64,000 nucleotides of DNA, taken from the NCBI GenBank assembly GCA_963777775.1, contig CAVZRL010000009.1:1426001-1490000 (forward strand), read 5' to 3'. The position numbers and the translations under genes were made by a program. Positions 34,172 through 42,725 of the stretch are shown here, piece by piece; within the stretch, counting starts at the first letter, position 1; each line of letters begins with the position of its first letter. The DNA comes from WHSW01 sp963777775 (GTDB taxonomy: Bacteria > Actinomycetota > Thermoleophilia > Solirubrobacterales > 70-9). The notes beneath the pieces were generated by a model that ran no database searches, was not told where the DNA came from, and saw only the letters and a program-made list of their open reading frames with translations.

Positions 34172-34794
34172 GCGAGGGCCGGCTCGGCCTGACAGAGCTC
34201 GCGGATCGCCGCCGCCGCGCGGTCGAACTCCTCGTCGGCCATCACCGGGGTGCCCTCGAAGGGGAGCTCGCGGTCGATCTCGACCCAGGACCGGCAGCCG
34301 TGGTACTCGTCCTTGACCCGGACCGTGACCGGGCGCGGGATCCGATAGACGCGCAGCAGCAGCACGTGCAGCGGGTGCGTGCGCTTCCAGCGCAGGCGCT
34401 TGTGGGCGTAGTCCTGCGTCCAGACGTGAAACGGCGACAGCGCGTCGACGATCCGCGGGTCGTCGGTCTCGAAGTGGTCGGCGACCTCGGCCCAGGCGCG
34501 GATCCGGACCCGGTCGGGCTGTGGGATCCCGCCGTCCTGAAGCAGCGCCCGTGGCGGCGGCTCCTCGTCGGGCCAGACGCCCTCCTCGAGCGCGCGCCGC
34601 AGCTCGGGATGGTGTGACTCGCGGACCAGGTCGTTGCGCTGGTGGTCGAAGGTGGGGTAGAGGAAGAACTGATCGTGCTCGAGCTCGAAGTGCTTGCCGT
34701 CCTCGCGAATCCCACCCTTGCGAAGCGTGAGCAATTGCTCACCTTCGGACAGGGCGCGAACCGTCACGGCCCACTCTTTGATCGCAATAGGCAT
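34168..34794 (-). CDS. DUF1802 family protein
   Basis: 208 residues. KEWAVTVRALSEGEQLLTLR, then GGIREDGKHFELEHDQFFLY and PTFDHQRNDLVRESHHPELR match DUF1802, seen in cyanobacteria and actinobacteria; VWTQDYAHKRLRWKRTHPLH and VLLLRVYRIPRPVTV follow. The acidic and His residues suggest metal or nucleic-acid handling, but no activity is known. The frame extends upstream to 35076 over antisense-like sequence; ATG 34794 is chosen because family similarity begins there and a -35/-10 promoter lies about 85 bases before it. Coupled to DUF1152. Confidence 0.78.
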   Translation of the reverse strand: MPIAIKEWAVTVRALSEGEQLLTLRKGGIREDGKHFELEHDQFFLYPTFDHQRNDLVRESHHPELRRALEEGVWPDEEPPPRALLQDGGIPQPDRVRIRAWAEVADHFETDDPRIVDALSPFHVWTQDYAHKRLRWKRTHPLHVLLLRVYRIPRPVTVRVKDEYHGCRSWVEIDRELPFEGTPVMADEEFDRAAAAIRELCQAEPALA

Positions 34795-34879
34795 CTGTTC
34801 GTTGCGTTGGAAGGGGAACTTGGTCTCCCGGGCGCAAACGCCGCCCCGGGGGAGCGTGCGAGGCCCGCTGAGGGCAGGC

Positions 34880-34908
34880 AGTCTAGGGAACGACCGCCGA
34901 AATTCCAA
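34880..34908 (-). promoter_or_regulatory. Promoter with -35 and -10 before the DUF1802-DUF1152 pair
   Basis: TTGGAA (34903-34908), a 17-base spacer, then TAGACT (34880-34885) on the minus strand. Unlike most promoters here it has a recognisable -35 and leaves an untranslated leader of roughly 80 bases before ATG 34794. The stretch is distinctly A+T-rich for this window. Confidence 0.5.
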
Positions 34909-34930
34909 GTTTGTGAAAAAAGTCACGTTC

Positions 34931-36448
34931 TCAGGCCGATCCGTGGCCGCCACCGCCCGGCGTCTCGATCCGCAGCCGGTCCCCGGGAGCGAGCCGGCCC
35001 GAGCATTTCGGCGGCAGCTCCTCGCCGTTGAGCAGGTTGCGCCCCGGGGCGCCGTCGCCGCCACCGCGGCGGCCACGCGGGGGATGCAGCCGGCGCTCGG
35101 TGATCAGCGAGAAGTCCATCGCCGCCAGCGCCTCGAGCTCACGCACGGTGCCGGCCCCGCCGGTGTGGCGACCAATGCCTCCCGAGCCGCGGCGCAGCGC
35201 CAGCTCCCGAACCCGTAGTGGGTACTCAGTCTCGAGCGCCTCGACGGGGGTGTTGAGGGTGTTCGACATCGCCACGTGCACGGCGCTGGGCCCGTCGGCG
35301 TCCGGGCAAGCCCCCTGGCCACCCCCGACCGTCTCATAGTAGGTCCAGCCCTCTCCGGCGAGGGTCAGGTTGTTCATCGTTCCCTGGCCCTGCGCGGGCG
35401 CTGGGACCGCGCCCGCGAGCGCGGCTATGACCAGGTCCGCGACCCGGCTCGAGGTCTCGACGTTGCCCGCCGCGACGGCTGCCGGGGGCTGGGCGTTGAG
35501 CAGCGAGCCTGCCGGCGCGGCCACCTCGATCGGGCGATGAGCGCCCGCCGAGGGTGGCGCGTCGGGGTCGGTGAGCGCCCGGACGGCGAAGAACGCCGCC
35601 GAGCGCGTGACCGAGAGCGGGCAGTTGAGGTTGCCCTCGACCTGGGGTTCACTGCCGTCGAAGTCGAGCCGCAGGGCGTCGGCCCGGATCGTCGCCCGGA
35701 GCCGCAAGCGCAGCTCGCGCGAGCCGTCGCGCCCACCCTCGAGCACGTCCTCGGCCTCGTACACGCCATCGGGAAGCGCCGCGAGCGCGGCGCGCGTGCG
35801 ACGCTCGGCGTAGTCGAGGATCTCGGCCATCCCGGCCGCAAGTCCGGCGGCACCGCTGCTCTCGGCGAGCTCGCCGAGCCGGCGCGAGCCGGTCAGGTTG
35901 GCGGCGCGCTGGGCGCGCAGGTCGGCGAGCCGCTCCTCCGCTCCACGCATCCGGCCGGCGAGCTCGCGCAGGACGTCGTCATCGGCCCGGGTCGGGGGGA
36001 TCACGACTCCCTCCTGATCGAGCCGCGTCGAGTCGGCGGGCATCCCGCCCGGGGTCGGCCCGCCGACGTCCGCGTGATGGGCGCGACTCGCCGCATAGGC
36101 GATCGGGCGATCGGCCCCGGGCGCGAAGATCGGGGAGATCAGGGTGATGTCGGGCAGGTGAGTGCCGCCCGCGTAGGGGTCGTTGAGGACCCAGAGGTCG
36201 CCTCGGTGCTGGTCGAAGTCGAGGACGGCGGCGACTGCGTCGGGCATCGAGCCGAGATGGACCGGGATGTGCTCGGCCTGCATCACCAGCTCGCCCGCCG
36301 GGTCGAAGATCGCAGTCGAGCAATCGCGCCGCTCCTTTATGTTCGCCGAGCGCGAGGAGCGGATCAGCACCGCCCCCATCTCCTCGCAGGCAGAGCGCAG
36401 CGCGCCGACCAGCACCTGGAGCGAGATCGGGTCCAGACGCTGGCTCAT
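34931..36448 (-). CDS. Hydantoinase B / 5-oxoprolinase-type subunit
   Basis: 505 residues of the HyuB family. DPISLQVLVGALRSACEEMG, LIRSSRSANIKERRDCSTAI, MQAEHIPVHLGSMPDAV, VLNDPYAGGTHLPDITLISP and SRAHHADVGGPTPGGMPADS carry the conserved metal-site His/Asp residues. FDGSEPQVEGNLNCPLSVT, TMNNLTLAG and GRHTGGAGTVRELEAL follow in the usual order, ending GGGGHGSA. Partner of HyuA, with which it makes an ATP-dependent ring-opening enzyme for hydantoins or 5-oxoproline; the substrate is not readable. ATG 36448 overlaps the HyuA stop (ATGA). Confidence 0.93.
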   Translation of the reverse strand: MSQRLDPISLQVLVGALRSACEEMGAVLIRSSRSANIKERRDCSTAIFDPAGELVMQAEHIPVHLGSMPDAVAAVLDFDQHRGDLWVLNDPYAGGTHLPDITLISPIFAPGADRPIAYAASRAHHADVGGPTPGGMPADSTRLDQEGVVIPPTRADDDVLRELAGRMRGAEERLADLRAQRAANLTGSRRLGELAESSGAAGLAAGMAEILDYAERRTRAALAALPDGVYEAEDVLEGGRDGSRELRLRLRATIRADALRLDFDGSEPQVEGNLNCPLSVTRSAAFFAVRALTDPDAPPSAGAHRPIEVAAPAGSLLNAQPPAAVAAGNVETSSRVADLVIAALAGAVPAPAQGQGTMNNLTLAGEGWTYYETVGGGQGACPDADGPSAVHVAMSNTLNTPVEALETEYPLRVRELALRRGSGGIGRHTGGAGTVRELEALAAMDFSLITERRLHPPRGRRGGGDGAPGRNLLNGEELPPKCSGRLAPGDRLRIETPGGGGHGSA

Positions 36449-38421
36449 CTCGCCCGCTCGGCGATGATCGTGCCGAGCCGGTCGCCGCGAGCGGCCCAGC
36501 CCGGCGGCAGCACCAGGGTCGCCTCGGGCAGCTCGAACACGCACGGGCCCTCGGCGGTCGCGTCCTCGCCGGGCTCGCCGCGCAGAACCAGAGCATCGAG
36601 CCACACCTCGCCGAAGCGAGCCTTGCGGGTGGCACGCCCAAGCTTTCCCGGGACCGCCTCGGGGCGGATCTCGGGACCGTCTTCGACCAGCGCTACCCGG
36701 ATCGTCACCAGCTCGATCTCGGCTTCGGGGTCGCGGTACCCGTAGCGTCGTTCGTGCTCGGCGGCGAACAGCTCGGCCAGCGCCGCCGGCTCGGGGCTCG
36801 GGCCCTCGGCCACCGGCAACTCGAACCCCTGGCCGCGGTAGCGCAGCTCGTAGACGACCTCGCTCCTGGCTCGCTCGAGGCCTTCGGCGAGCCGCCCGTG
36901 CAGCGCTGCGACCTCGGCCGCGACCCGTGCCGCGGTCAGCTCGGGGCCGGCGAGCATCACCGTGCGGGCGGTGTCGCGGCGGCGCTCGGACGCCACCAGT
37001 CCGAGCGCCGAGAGGACGCCGCTTGCGCGTGGGCAGAGAATCCGCTCGATCCCGAGCTCCTCGGCGATCGCGGCGGCGTGCATTGGCCCCGCGCCGCCGA
37101 ATGGCAGCAGCGAGAACCCGCGCGGGTCGACCCCCCGCTCGACTGTGACCACGCGCAGCGCCCTGACCATCTCCTGGTTCGCGACCCGGACGATCCCCTC
37201 CGCGGTCTCGAGCGGCGTCAGGCCGAGCTCGGCGCCGAGCTCGGCGACGGCCGCCTCAGCGGCGTCCGCGTCGAGCGCCACCCCGCCGGCCAGCGTCGAG
37301 CCGGCGTCGAGATAGCCGAGCAGCAGGTTCGCGTCGGTGACCGTCGCCCGCGCGCCCCCGCGTCCGTAACAGGCCGGGCCCGGCTCGGCGCCGGCCGAAT
37401 CCGGCCCGACCGCAAGCGCCCCGCCGGGATCGCGCCAGGCGATCGAGCCGCCGCCGGCGCCGACGGTGTGCACGTCGACCATCGGCAGCTGAATAACGCG
37501 GCCGCCGATCAGCCGCGAGTCGGTCCGGCGCACGCGGCCGTCCTCGATCACGCAGACGTCGCACGAGGTCCCGCCCATGTCGAAGCCGAGCGCGCGTCCG
37601 TCCCCCGACAGCCTCGCCAGCAACCCCGCTCCGACCGCCCCACCCGCCGGTCCGGAGAGGACGCTCCAGGCGCCCGCCCGGGCGGCCTCGCTCGCCGGGG
37701 CGACGCCCCCCGAGGACATCATCACCGTCGGCTCCGGCAGCCCGCGCTCGTTCGCAGCCTCGCCAAGCCGGCCGAGATAGCGGCCCAGCAACGGCGAGAG
37801 GTGCGCGTCGATGACGGTCGTCGAGCAGCGCTCGTACTCGCGGAACTGGGCCAGCACCTCGTGCGACGCGGAGACGTGGAGCCCGGGCAGCTCGGCGCGC
37901 AGGCGCTCGGCGATCGCCTGCTCGTGGGCGGGGTGCAGATAGGAGAACAGCAGGCAGATCGCCACCGCCTCGGCATCCGAGCCGCGCAGCTCCTCTACCA
38001 GCCGGTTCAGCTCGGACGCGCCGAGCGGCTCGACCACTCCCCGTGGGCTGACCCGTTCGGCAGCGCCGAACCGCAGCGCCTCAGAGACCAGCGGGGCGGC
38101 CTTGGGAGCGCAGAGACGGTAGAGGTGAGGCCGGTTCTGGCGCCCGACGTCGAGCAGGTCGGTGAATCCCCGGGTGGCGATCAATGCCGTGCGGGCGCCG
38201 GCGCCGGTCAACAGCGCGTTGGTGCCGACGGTCATCCCGTGCGCGAAGCTGCTCACCATGCTCGCCTCGCAGCCCGCCCGCTCGAGCGCCGCGGCGGTTG
38301 CGGCGAGCACCCCGACAGACTGGTCGTCGGGGGTGGTCGGCGCCTTCGCGGAGCGCAGAGCCCGTCCGTCGTAGAGGACGGCGTCGGTGAAGGTTCCGCC
38401 GACGTCGACTCCGAGCAGCAT
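36445..38421 (-). CDS. Hydantoinase A / 5-oxoprolinase-type ATPase subunit
   Basis: 658 residues. LLGVDVGGTFTDAVLYDG is the actin-like ATP-binding P-loop 1 of HyuA. SSFAHGMTVGTNALL, RGFTDLLDVGRQNRP, CLLFSYLHPAHEQAIAERL, VMMSSGGVAP, VLSGPAGGAVGAGLLARLSG, LGFDMGGTSCDVCVI and PFGGAGPMHAAAIAEELGI follow in the family order. With HyuB it hydrolyses ATP to open a cyclic imide or lactam. ATG 38421 begins four bases after the NadB stop, so nadB-hyuA-hyuB look like one transcript. Confidence 0.93.
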   Translation of the reverse strand: MLLGVDVGGTFTDAVLYDGRALRSAKAPTTPDDQSVGVLAATAAALERAGCEASMVSSFAHGMTVGTNALLTGAGARTALIATRGFTDLLDVGRQNRPHLYRLCAPKAAPLVSEALRFGAAERVSPRGVVEPLGASELNRLVEELRGSDAEAVAICLLFSYLHPAHEQAIAERLRAELPGLHVSASHEVLAQFREYERCSTTVIDAHLSPLLGRYLGRLGEAANERGLPEPTVMMSSGGVAPASEAARAGAWSVLSGPAGGAVGAGLLARLSGDGRALGFDMGGTSCDVCVIEDGRVRRTDSRLIGGRVIQLPMVDVHTVGAGGGSIAWRDPGGALAVGPDSAGAEPGPACYGRGGARATVTDANLLLGYLDAGSTLAGGVALDADAAEAAVAELGAELGLTPLETAEGIVRVANQEMVRALRVVTVERGVDPRGFSLLPFGGAGPMHAAAIAEELGIERILCPRASGVLSALGLVASERRRDTARTVMLAGPELTAARVAAEVAALHGRLAEGLERARSEVVYELRYRGQGFELPVAEGPSPEPAALAELFAAEHERRYGYRDPEAEIELVTIRVALVEDGPEIRPEAVPGKLGRATRKARFGEVWLDALVLRGEPGEDATAEGPCVFELPEATLVLPPGWAARGDRLGTIIAERAR

Positions 38422-38425
38422 CGCG

Positions 38426-39871
38426 TCAGGCCCAGTGCTCGCGGCTGACCTCACCGGCCCGGTCGACCACCAGGTGGACCCCGTCGAAGGCGTGATCGGG
38501 GAGCGGGAAGTCCGAGCGCCGGTGGGTTCCGCGGGACTCGCGGCGCTCGAGCGCCGAGCGGGCAATCATCCGCGCGAGCGGGTAGGGATCGGCGAGCAGG
38601 CGCTCGAGCCCGGCTGCCTCGCGGCGCGGGCCCGCGCTCGCCCAGACGGCTTCCCGGGTGGCAACCGTCGGTGGCTCGAAGCGAGTGTCCGGCTCGCCGG
38701 GCAGGGCGCCTCCCGGCGCCTGGTCGACGGCGGCGCGGGCGGCGCGGCTACCGAAGACGAAGCACTCGCTGAGCGAGTTCGAGGCGAGCCGGTTGGCTCC
38801 GTGCAGCCCGGTGCACGAGCATTCGCCGACCGCGAGCAGACCCTCGAGCGAGGTTCTGCCATCGAGGTCGCAGCGCACGCCTCCGATCAGGTAATGGGCG
38901 GCGGGCGCGACCGGGACGGGCTCGCGCTCGGGCGCAAGCCCGGCCTCGCGGCAGGTCGCGAACACGTTCGGAAACCGCCCGCTGTCGAGGCCGCGCAGAT
39001 CGAGCAGCACGTGGCTCGAGCCGTCGGCGTCCATCCGATCGAGGATCGCGACCGTGACCTGGTCGCGGGGGGCGAGCTCGTCGGTGAACCGCTCGCCCGA
39101 GGAGTCGAGAAGCCTGGCGCCCTCGCCGCGGACCGCCTCGGTGATCAGGGCGCCGTCACGCTCGGAGCCGGGGAGCGCAAGGGCTGTCGGGTGGAACTGG
39201 CATAGCTCGAGGTCGGCGAGCTCGGCGCCGGCCTGATGGGCGAGGACCGATCCGGCGCCGATCGCGCCCCACGGATTCGTCGTGCGTCGCCACAACGCCG
39301 CCCCGCCGCCGGTGGTCAGGATCGTCGCCGGCGCGATGATCGGCCCACGGTCGGTGATCACCCCGGCGCAGCGCTCTCCGTCGCTCCAAAGCGCGGTCGC
39401 CGAGGCGCCCTCCATGAGCTCGATCGCGGGCTCCGCCGCAACCAGCTCGGCCAGCCGCGAGGTGATCGCGCGCCCGGTCTCGCTGCCCCCGGCGTGCACG
39501 ATCCGGCGTGCCGAGTGCCCGCCCTCGAGGCCGAGCGACGGCTCGCCGTCGCCCCCGCGATCGAATCGGACCCCGCGCGCCCGCAGCTGCTCGACCGCCG
39601 CCGGCGCCTCGGCGGTCAGGACCTCGACCGCGCTCGTGCGGCACAACCCGCGCCCGGCGGCGAGGGTGTCCGCGGCGTGGCGCTCGGGCGAGTCGTCGGG
39701 CGCCAGGGCCGCCGCCAGCCCGCCCTGCGCCCAGAAGCTCGAGCTCTCCGCGAGCGGCTTGCGGGAGACGAGGGTGGTCGCGGCGCCCGCGGCCGCGATC
39801 TCGAGCGCGGCGTGGAGCCCGGCGGCACCGCCGCCGACCACCACGGCCTCGGTCTCGCGGACGTCGTCCAC
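38426..39871 (-). CDS. nadB: L-aspartate oxidase (NadB)
   Basis: 481 residues. The FAD loop is VVVGGGAAGLHAALEIAAAG; SFWAQGGLAAALAPDDSPE, GGHSARRIVHAGGSETGRAI and LELCQFHPTALALPGSERDG contain the active-site His and Arg of L-aspartate oxidase; GECSCTGLHGANRLASNSL is the FAD-capping region. It oxidises aspartate to iminoaspartate for NAD synthesis. nadA and nadC are not adjacent; instead hydantoinase genes follow four bases later. The C-terminal helical part ends ESRGTHRRSDFPLPD, as in NadB. GTG 39871 has TACCGT eight bases upstream. Confidence 0.9.
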   Translation of the reverse strand: MDDVRETEAVVVGGGAAGLHAALEIAAAGAATTLVSRKPLAESSSFWAQGGLAAALAPDDSPERHAADTLAAGRGLCRTSAVEVLTAEAPAAVEQLRARGVRFDRGGDGEPSLGLEGGHSARRIVHAGGSETGRAITSRLAELVAAEPAIELMEGASATALWSDGERCAGVITDRGPIIAPATILTTGGGAALWRRTTNPWGAIGAGSVLAHQAGAELADLELCQFHPTALALPGSERDGALITEAVRGEGARLLDSSGERFTDELAPRDQVTVAILDRMDADGSSHVLLDLRGLDSGRFPNVFATCREAGLAPEREPVPVAPAAHYLIGGVRCDLDGRTSLEGLLAVGECSCTGLHGANRLASNSLSECFVFGSRAARAAVDQAPGGALPGEPDTRFEPPTVATREAVWASAGPRREAAGLERLLADPYPLARMIARSALERRESRGTHRRSDFPLPDHAFDGVHLVVDRAGEVSREHWA

Positions 39872-39879
39872 CGCGGGTT

Positions 39880-39885
39880 ACGGTA
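39880..39885 (-). promoter_or_regulatory. -10 hexamer TACCGT of nadB
   Basis: TACCGT lies eight bases before GTG 39871, leaderless pattern. The divergent deacetylase-like gene starts 24 bases away and has TACGGT at 39879-39884, eleven bases before its ATG. Confidence 0.45.
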
Positions 39886-39895
39886 CCCGGCGCGC

Positions 39896-40894
39896 ATGGC
39901 CATGTATCTGGCCCATCCATCCTCGCTCGGCCATGACACCGGTGGCCACCCGGAGTCGGCGGAACGCCTGCTCGCGATCGAGGCGGCGCTCGACGCCGCG
40001 GGCTGGCCGGGTCTCGATCGAGTCGAGGCGCCGGCCGCGACCCGGGAGCAGCTCGCGCGTGTCCACGACGAGGCGCACATCGACGCGATCGCGGAGCTCT
40101 GCGCGGCCGGCGGCGGGATGATCGATCTCGACACGGTCACCAGCGCCGGCTCCTACGATGCCGCCCTGCACGCGGCCGGGGCGGCCGCCTGGTCGGCCGA
40201 GCGACTGCTCGCGGGCGATCAGCGAGCGGCTTTCTGCGCCATGCGCCCGCCCGGTCACCACGCGGAGCGCAGCCGGGCGATGGGCTTCTGCCTGTTCAAC
40301 AACGTCGCCGTCGCCGCCCGGCACGCGATCGACGCATGCGGCGCGGAGCGGGTTCTGATCCTCGACTGGGACGTCCACCATGGCAACGGGACCGAGCAGG
40401 TCTTCGCCGGGGCTGCCGACGTGCTGTTCGCGAGCATCCACCAGTCGCCGCTCTACCCGGGCACCGGTCCGGCCGAGTACGAGGGGGAGGGGGAGGGGGA
40501 GGGCCTGACGGTCAACCTGCCGGTCCGCGCGGGAGCGGGGTCAGAGCAGTTCCTGGCCCTTGTCCAGCACGTCGTGCTCCCGATCGCCCGCGCATGGCGC
40601 CCCTCGCTGATCGCGATCTCGGCGGGCTATGACGCGCACCGCGACGATCCGCTCGCCTCCTGTCAGGTGGCGACCGAGGCGTACGGCGAGATGGCCGCGA
40701 GCGTGCGCGACGTCGCCGCCGAGCTCGGGATCGGGATCCTGGTCTGCCTCGAAGGCGGCTACGCGCGCCGGGCGCTCGCGGCCTCGGTGCTGGCGACCGT
40801 CGAGGGACTAGGCGAGGGCCCGCCGCCGCCCCGCGCCGCGCCGGACGCCGCCGAACCCCATCTCTCCCGGCTGCGCGAGCGCTGGGACCTCTAG
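39896..40894 (+). CDS. Class II histone deacetylase-like amidohydrolase
   Basis: 332 residues. The zinc amidohydrolase pattern is complete: HPSSLGHDTGGHPESAERL, MRPPGHHAERSRAMGFCLFN (His pair), LDWDVHHGNGTEQVF (zinc Asp and His), SAGYDAHRDDPLA (zinc Asp) and LEGGYARRALAASV. Such bacterial enzymes act on acetylpolyamines, acetoin-pathway proteins or unknown acyl amides. Between the zinc ligands is an EGEGEGEG run encoded by repeated GAGGGG (about 40481-40503), prone to slippage. ATG 39896 or 39902 can start it; the longer frame upstream is antisense to nadB. Confidence 0.9.
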   Translation: MAMYLAHPSSLGHDTGGHPESAERLLAIEAALDAAGWPGLDRVEAPAATREQLARVHDEAHIDAIAELCAAGGGMIDLDTVTSAGSYDAALHAAGAAAWSAERLLAGDQRAAFCAMRPPGHHAERSRAMGFCLFNNVAVAARHAIDACGAERVLILDWDVHHGNGTEQVFAGAADVLFASIHQSPLYPGTGPAEYEGEGEGEGLTVNLPVRAGAGSEQFLALVQHVVLPIARAWRPSLIAISAGYDAHRDDPLASCQVATEAYGEMAASVRDVAAELGIGILVCLEGGYARRALAASVLATVEGLGEGPPPPRAAPDAAEPHLSRLRERWDL

Positions 40895-40927
40895 CCGCGG
40901 CGAGCGGAGCATTGCGACGGCATCGCG

Positions 40928-40948
40928 GACGGAATCGTCCACTCGGCG
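40928..40948. repeat. Dispersed 21-bp repeat, copy 1
   Basis: GACGGAATCGTCC then A and CTCGGCG, in the gap between two convergent genes. It differs at one base from the copy at 45104-45124. The inner GGACG-N4-CGTCC can pair. Confidence 0.5.
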
Positions 40949-40960
40949 CTCGGCGCCGGG

Positions 40961-41635
40961 TCAGGCTGCGTCCTCGCCGCCTGCGAGCTCGGCCCGGACC
41001 CGCTCCTCGGTCGTCCGCGTAGCCTCCTCGACCGCACTCGCGAGCCGTTGGTCGGCCTCGCGCTGCAGTTCCTCGACCTGGCCGCGAAGCCAATTCGCCG
41101 CCCCCGCCCGGGCCGCGTCCTCGGTCGCCGCGGCGGCTTCCGTGCTCGGTGGCTGACTCGCGCCCCCGTCGGCGCGCTCGGAGAGCAGGCGCTCCGCCTC
41201 ACCGGCCCGGCGCTCGGCCTCGATCGCCCGCTGCTCGGCCTCGATCGCGCGCTGCTCCGCTTCGATTGCCCGTTGCTCGGCCTCGGTGGCGCGCCGCTCG
41301 ACCTCGGCCAGCCGCTGCACGAGCTCGTCGATCTGGACGTCCGCGCGCTCCCTCGCCGCCTGGATGTCCCGCTCGATCGCGGCCATCTCCTCGGTCGATG
41401 CACGTTCGGTCTGCGCCGCGGCGCGCTCGGCCGCCTGCCGGATTCGCTCCGCGGCTCCGGCCAGCCCGGGCTCGCTCCCGGGTTTCAGCTCAGGCACGGG
41501 GGTGCCGGCGTTCTCATCGGGCCGGTCGACCGCGACTTCCTCGGCGTCGGTGTCTTCTTCAGCAGGCGCCGGGGCCGGCTCGCCGTCGCCCTTGCCGGTC
41601 GACCGGCCGAAGATCCCGAAGCGGCGCGCTGCCAT
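40961..41635 (-). CDS. Coiled-coil protein with heptad repeats
   Basis: 224 residues, no recognised family. A Pro/Glu-rich N-terminus (about 15-60) is followed by a long charged helix from about 60 to 150 containing near-perfect heptads EAEQRAI repeated, then a Ser/Ala linker and a second helix (LRGQVEELQREADQRLASAV). No signal peptide or membrane helix. ATG 41635 has TAGAGT six bases upstream. The DNA carries a 21-bp tandem repeat (41213-41296). Structural or scaffolding role likely; anything more would be guesswork. Confidence 0.7.
   Translation of the reverse strand: MAARRFGIFGRSTGKGDGEPAPAPAEEDTDAEEVAVDRPDENAGTPVPELKPGSEPGLAGAAERIRQAAERAAAQTERASTEEMAAIERDIQAARERADVQIDELVQRLAEVERRATEAEQRAIEAEQRAIEAEQRAIEAERRAGEAERLLSERADGGASQPPSTEAAAATEDAARAGAANWLRGQVEELQREADQRLASAVEEATRTTEERVRAELAGGEDAA
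41213..41296. repeat. Four tandem 21-bp units inside the coiled-coil gene
   Basis: Units start at 41213, 41234, 41255 and 41276, the first two nearly identical and the others degenerate. Each encodes one coiled-coil heptad, so unit gain or loss would keep the frame and change rod length. Confidence 0.75.
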
Positions 41636-41641
41636 GCGCTG

Positions 41642-41666
41642 ACTCTATGCAAGATCCGTAGATAAT
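41642..41666. promoter_or_regulatory. Divergent leaderless promoters: coiled-coil gene and GT4 gene
   Basis: Minus-strand TAGAGT (41642-41647) is six bases before ATG 41635; plus-strand GATAAT (41661-41666; TAGATA at 41659) is seven before GTG 41674. Only 38 bases lie between the starts. Confidence 0.55.
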
Positions 41667-41673
41667 CGCCGCC

Positions 41674-42716
41674 GTGCGCCTTCTGCTCGTGACCCAGATG
41701 TGGCCCGGGCCTGCCAACCCGGACCTCGGCAGCTTCCTGGTCCCGGTCCGGCGCGAGCTCGAGCGGTTGGGGCACGAGGTCGAGCTGGTCGCGATCAGCC
41801 GCCGCGGCGGGCCGCCGACCAAGTACGCCCGGCTGGCGCTGGCGGCGGCGGCCGCCGCTCGGCGCCGGCCGCCGGACGTCGTCTTCGCGCACTTCCTGTT
41901 TCCGGCCGGCGGTGCGGGAGCGCTGGCCGCTGCGCTCGGCCGGGCTCCGCTCGTGGTCATGGCCCATGGCCAGGACGTCGCCAACCTGGGCCAGATTCGC
42001 GGCGCCGAGACGGCGACTCGGTGGATCGTTGGCCGCGCAGGCGCGGTGATCGCCAACTCCCGCTGGCTCGCGGATCGACTCGTCGATCGGATCCCGGCCG
42101 CGACGGCGAAGCTCGAGGTCATCGATTGCGGCGTCGACCTCGACGCGTTCGCCCCCGCCCGTCCGCCGATGCGCGGCGGGAGCTGGGCTGGGACGGCGAA
42201 GGCCCGGCGCTGCTCTGCGTGGGGTCGTTGATCGAGCGCAAGAACGTGGTCGCGCTCGCGGACGCGTTCGCGACCCTGGGCCGCGGGCGGCTCGCGTTCG
42301 TCGGCGACGGTCCGCTGCGCGGCGCGCTCGAGGGCCGCGCGGGCGTGCGCGTCGTCGGGCGCGTCCCCCAGGCCGAGGTGCCGGACTGGATCGCCGCCTG
42401 CGACGTGCTCTGCCAGCCGTCCCGGATCGAGCCCTTCGGCCAGGCGACGCTCGAGGGGATGGCGATGGAGCGCAGCGTGGTCGCGACCAAGGTCGGCGGG
42501 CCTCCCGAGTTCGTACCTCCCGAAGCCGGGGTGCTGGTCGACCCCGGCGACGCCGCGGAGCTGGCGGCGGCCCTCGCGCAAGCCGTCGAGCTGCCCTCGC
42601 CGAACCCTGCTGCGCGCGCCGCCGCGGCCGAGCATGACGTGCGCCGGCAGGCGGCCCGGATGGCCGCGGTGCTGGAGCGCACGGCGGCGGCGGGCGTCCG
42701 TTCGACGGAGAGTTAG
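41674..42716 (+). pseudogene. GT4 family glycosyltransferase, one frameshift
   Basis: About 347 residues over two frames. Frame one: MRLLLVTQMWPGPANPDLGS, VVFAHFLFPAGGAGALAAAL, VVMAHGQDVANLGQ and VIDCGVDLDAFAPARPPMR. Frame two continues PALLCVGSLIERKNVVALAD, LAFVGDGPLRGALEGRAGVR and DVLCQPSRIEPFGQATLEGM with the E-x7-E site (EPFGQATLE). The change lies near 42170-42190 in a GCGGGAG-rich stretch, and both halves are otherwise intact, so a single sequencing indel is the simplest cause. GTG 41674. It ends ten bases before the ThiS-like gene, whose -10 overlaps the TAG. Confidence 0.75.
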
Positions 42717-42719
42717 GAT
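42714..42719 (+). promoter_or_regulatory. -10 hexamer TAGGAT of the ThiS-like gene
   Basis: TAGGAT begins with the TAG stop of the glycosyltransferase gene and ends six bases before ATG 42726. Confidence 0.45.
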
Positions 42720-42725
42720 CGCGCG

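Noticed and set aside
32933..34192. 419-codon plus-strand frame opposite DUF1152 and the gluzincin-like gene
   Set aside because: No domain and antisense composition; both minus-strand genes have family motifs or promoter support.
34910..34930. GTGA-A6-TCAC-like hairpin with a T-run as a terminator for hydantoinase B
   Set aside because: Only four-base arms and the T-run is in the loop, so it does not meet the usual terminator form.
36754..38448. 564-codon plus-strand open frame opposite hydantoinase A
   Set aside because: Antisense shadow; the composition is Arg/Gly/Asp/His repeats, and HyuA is intact on the other strand.
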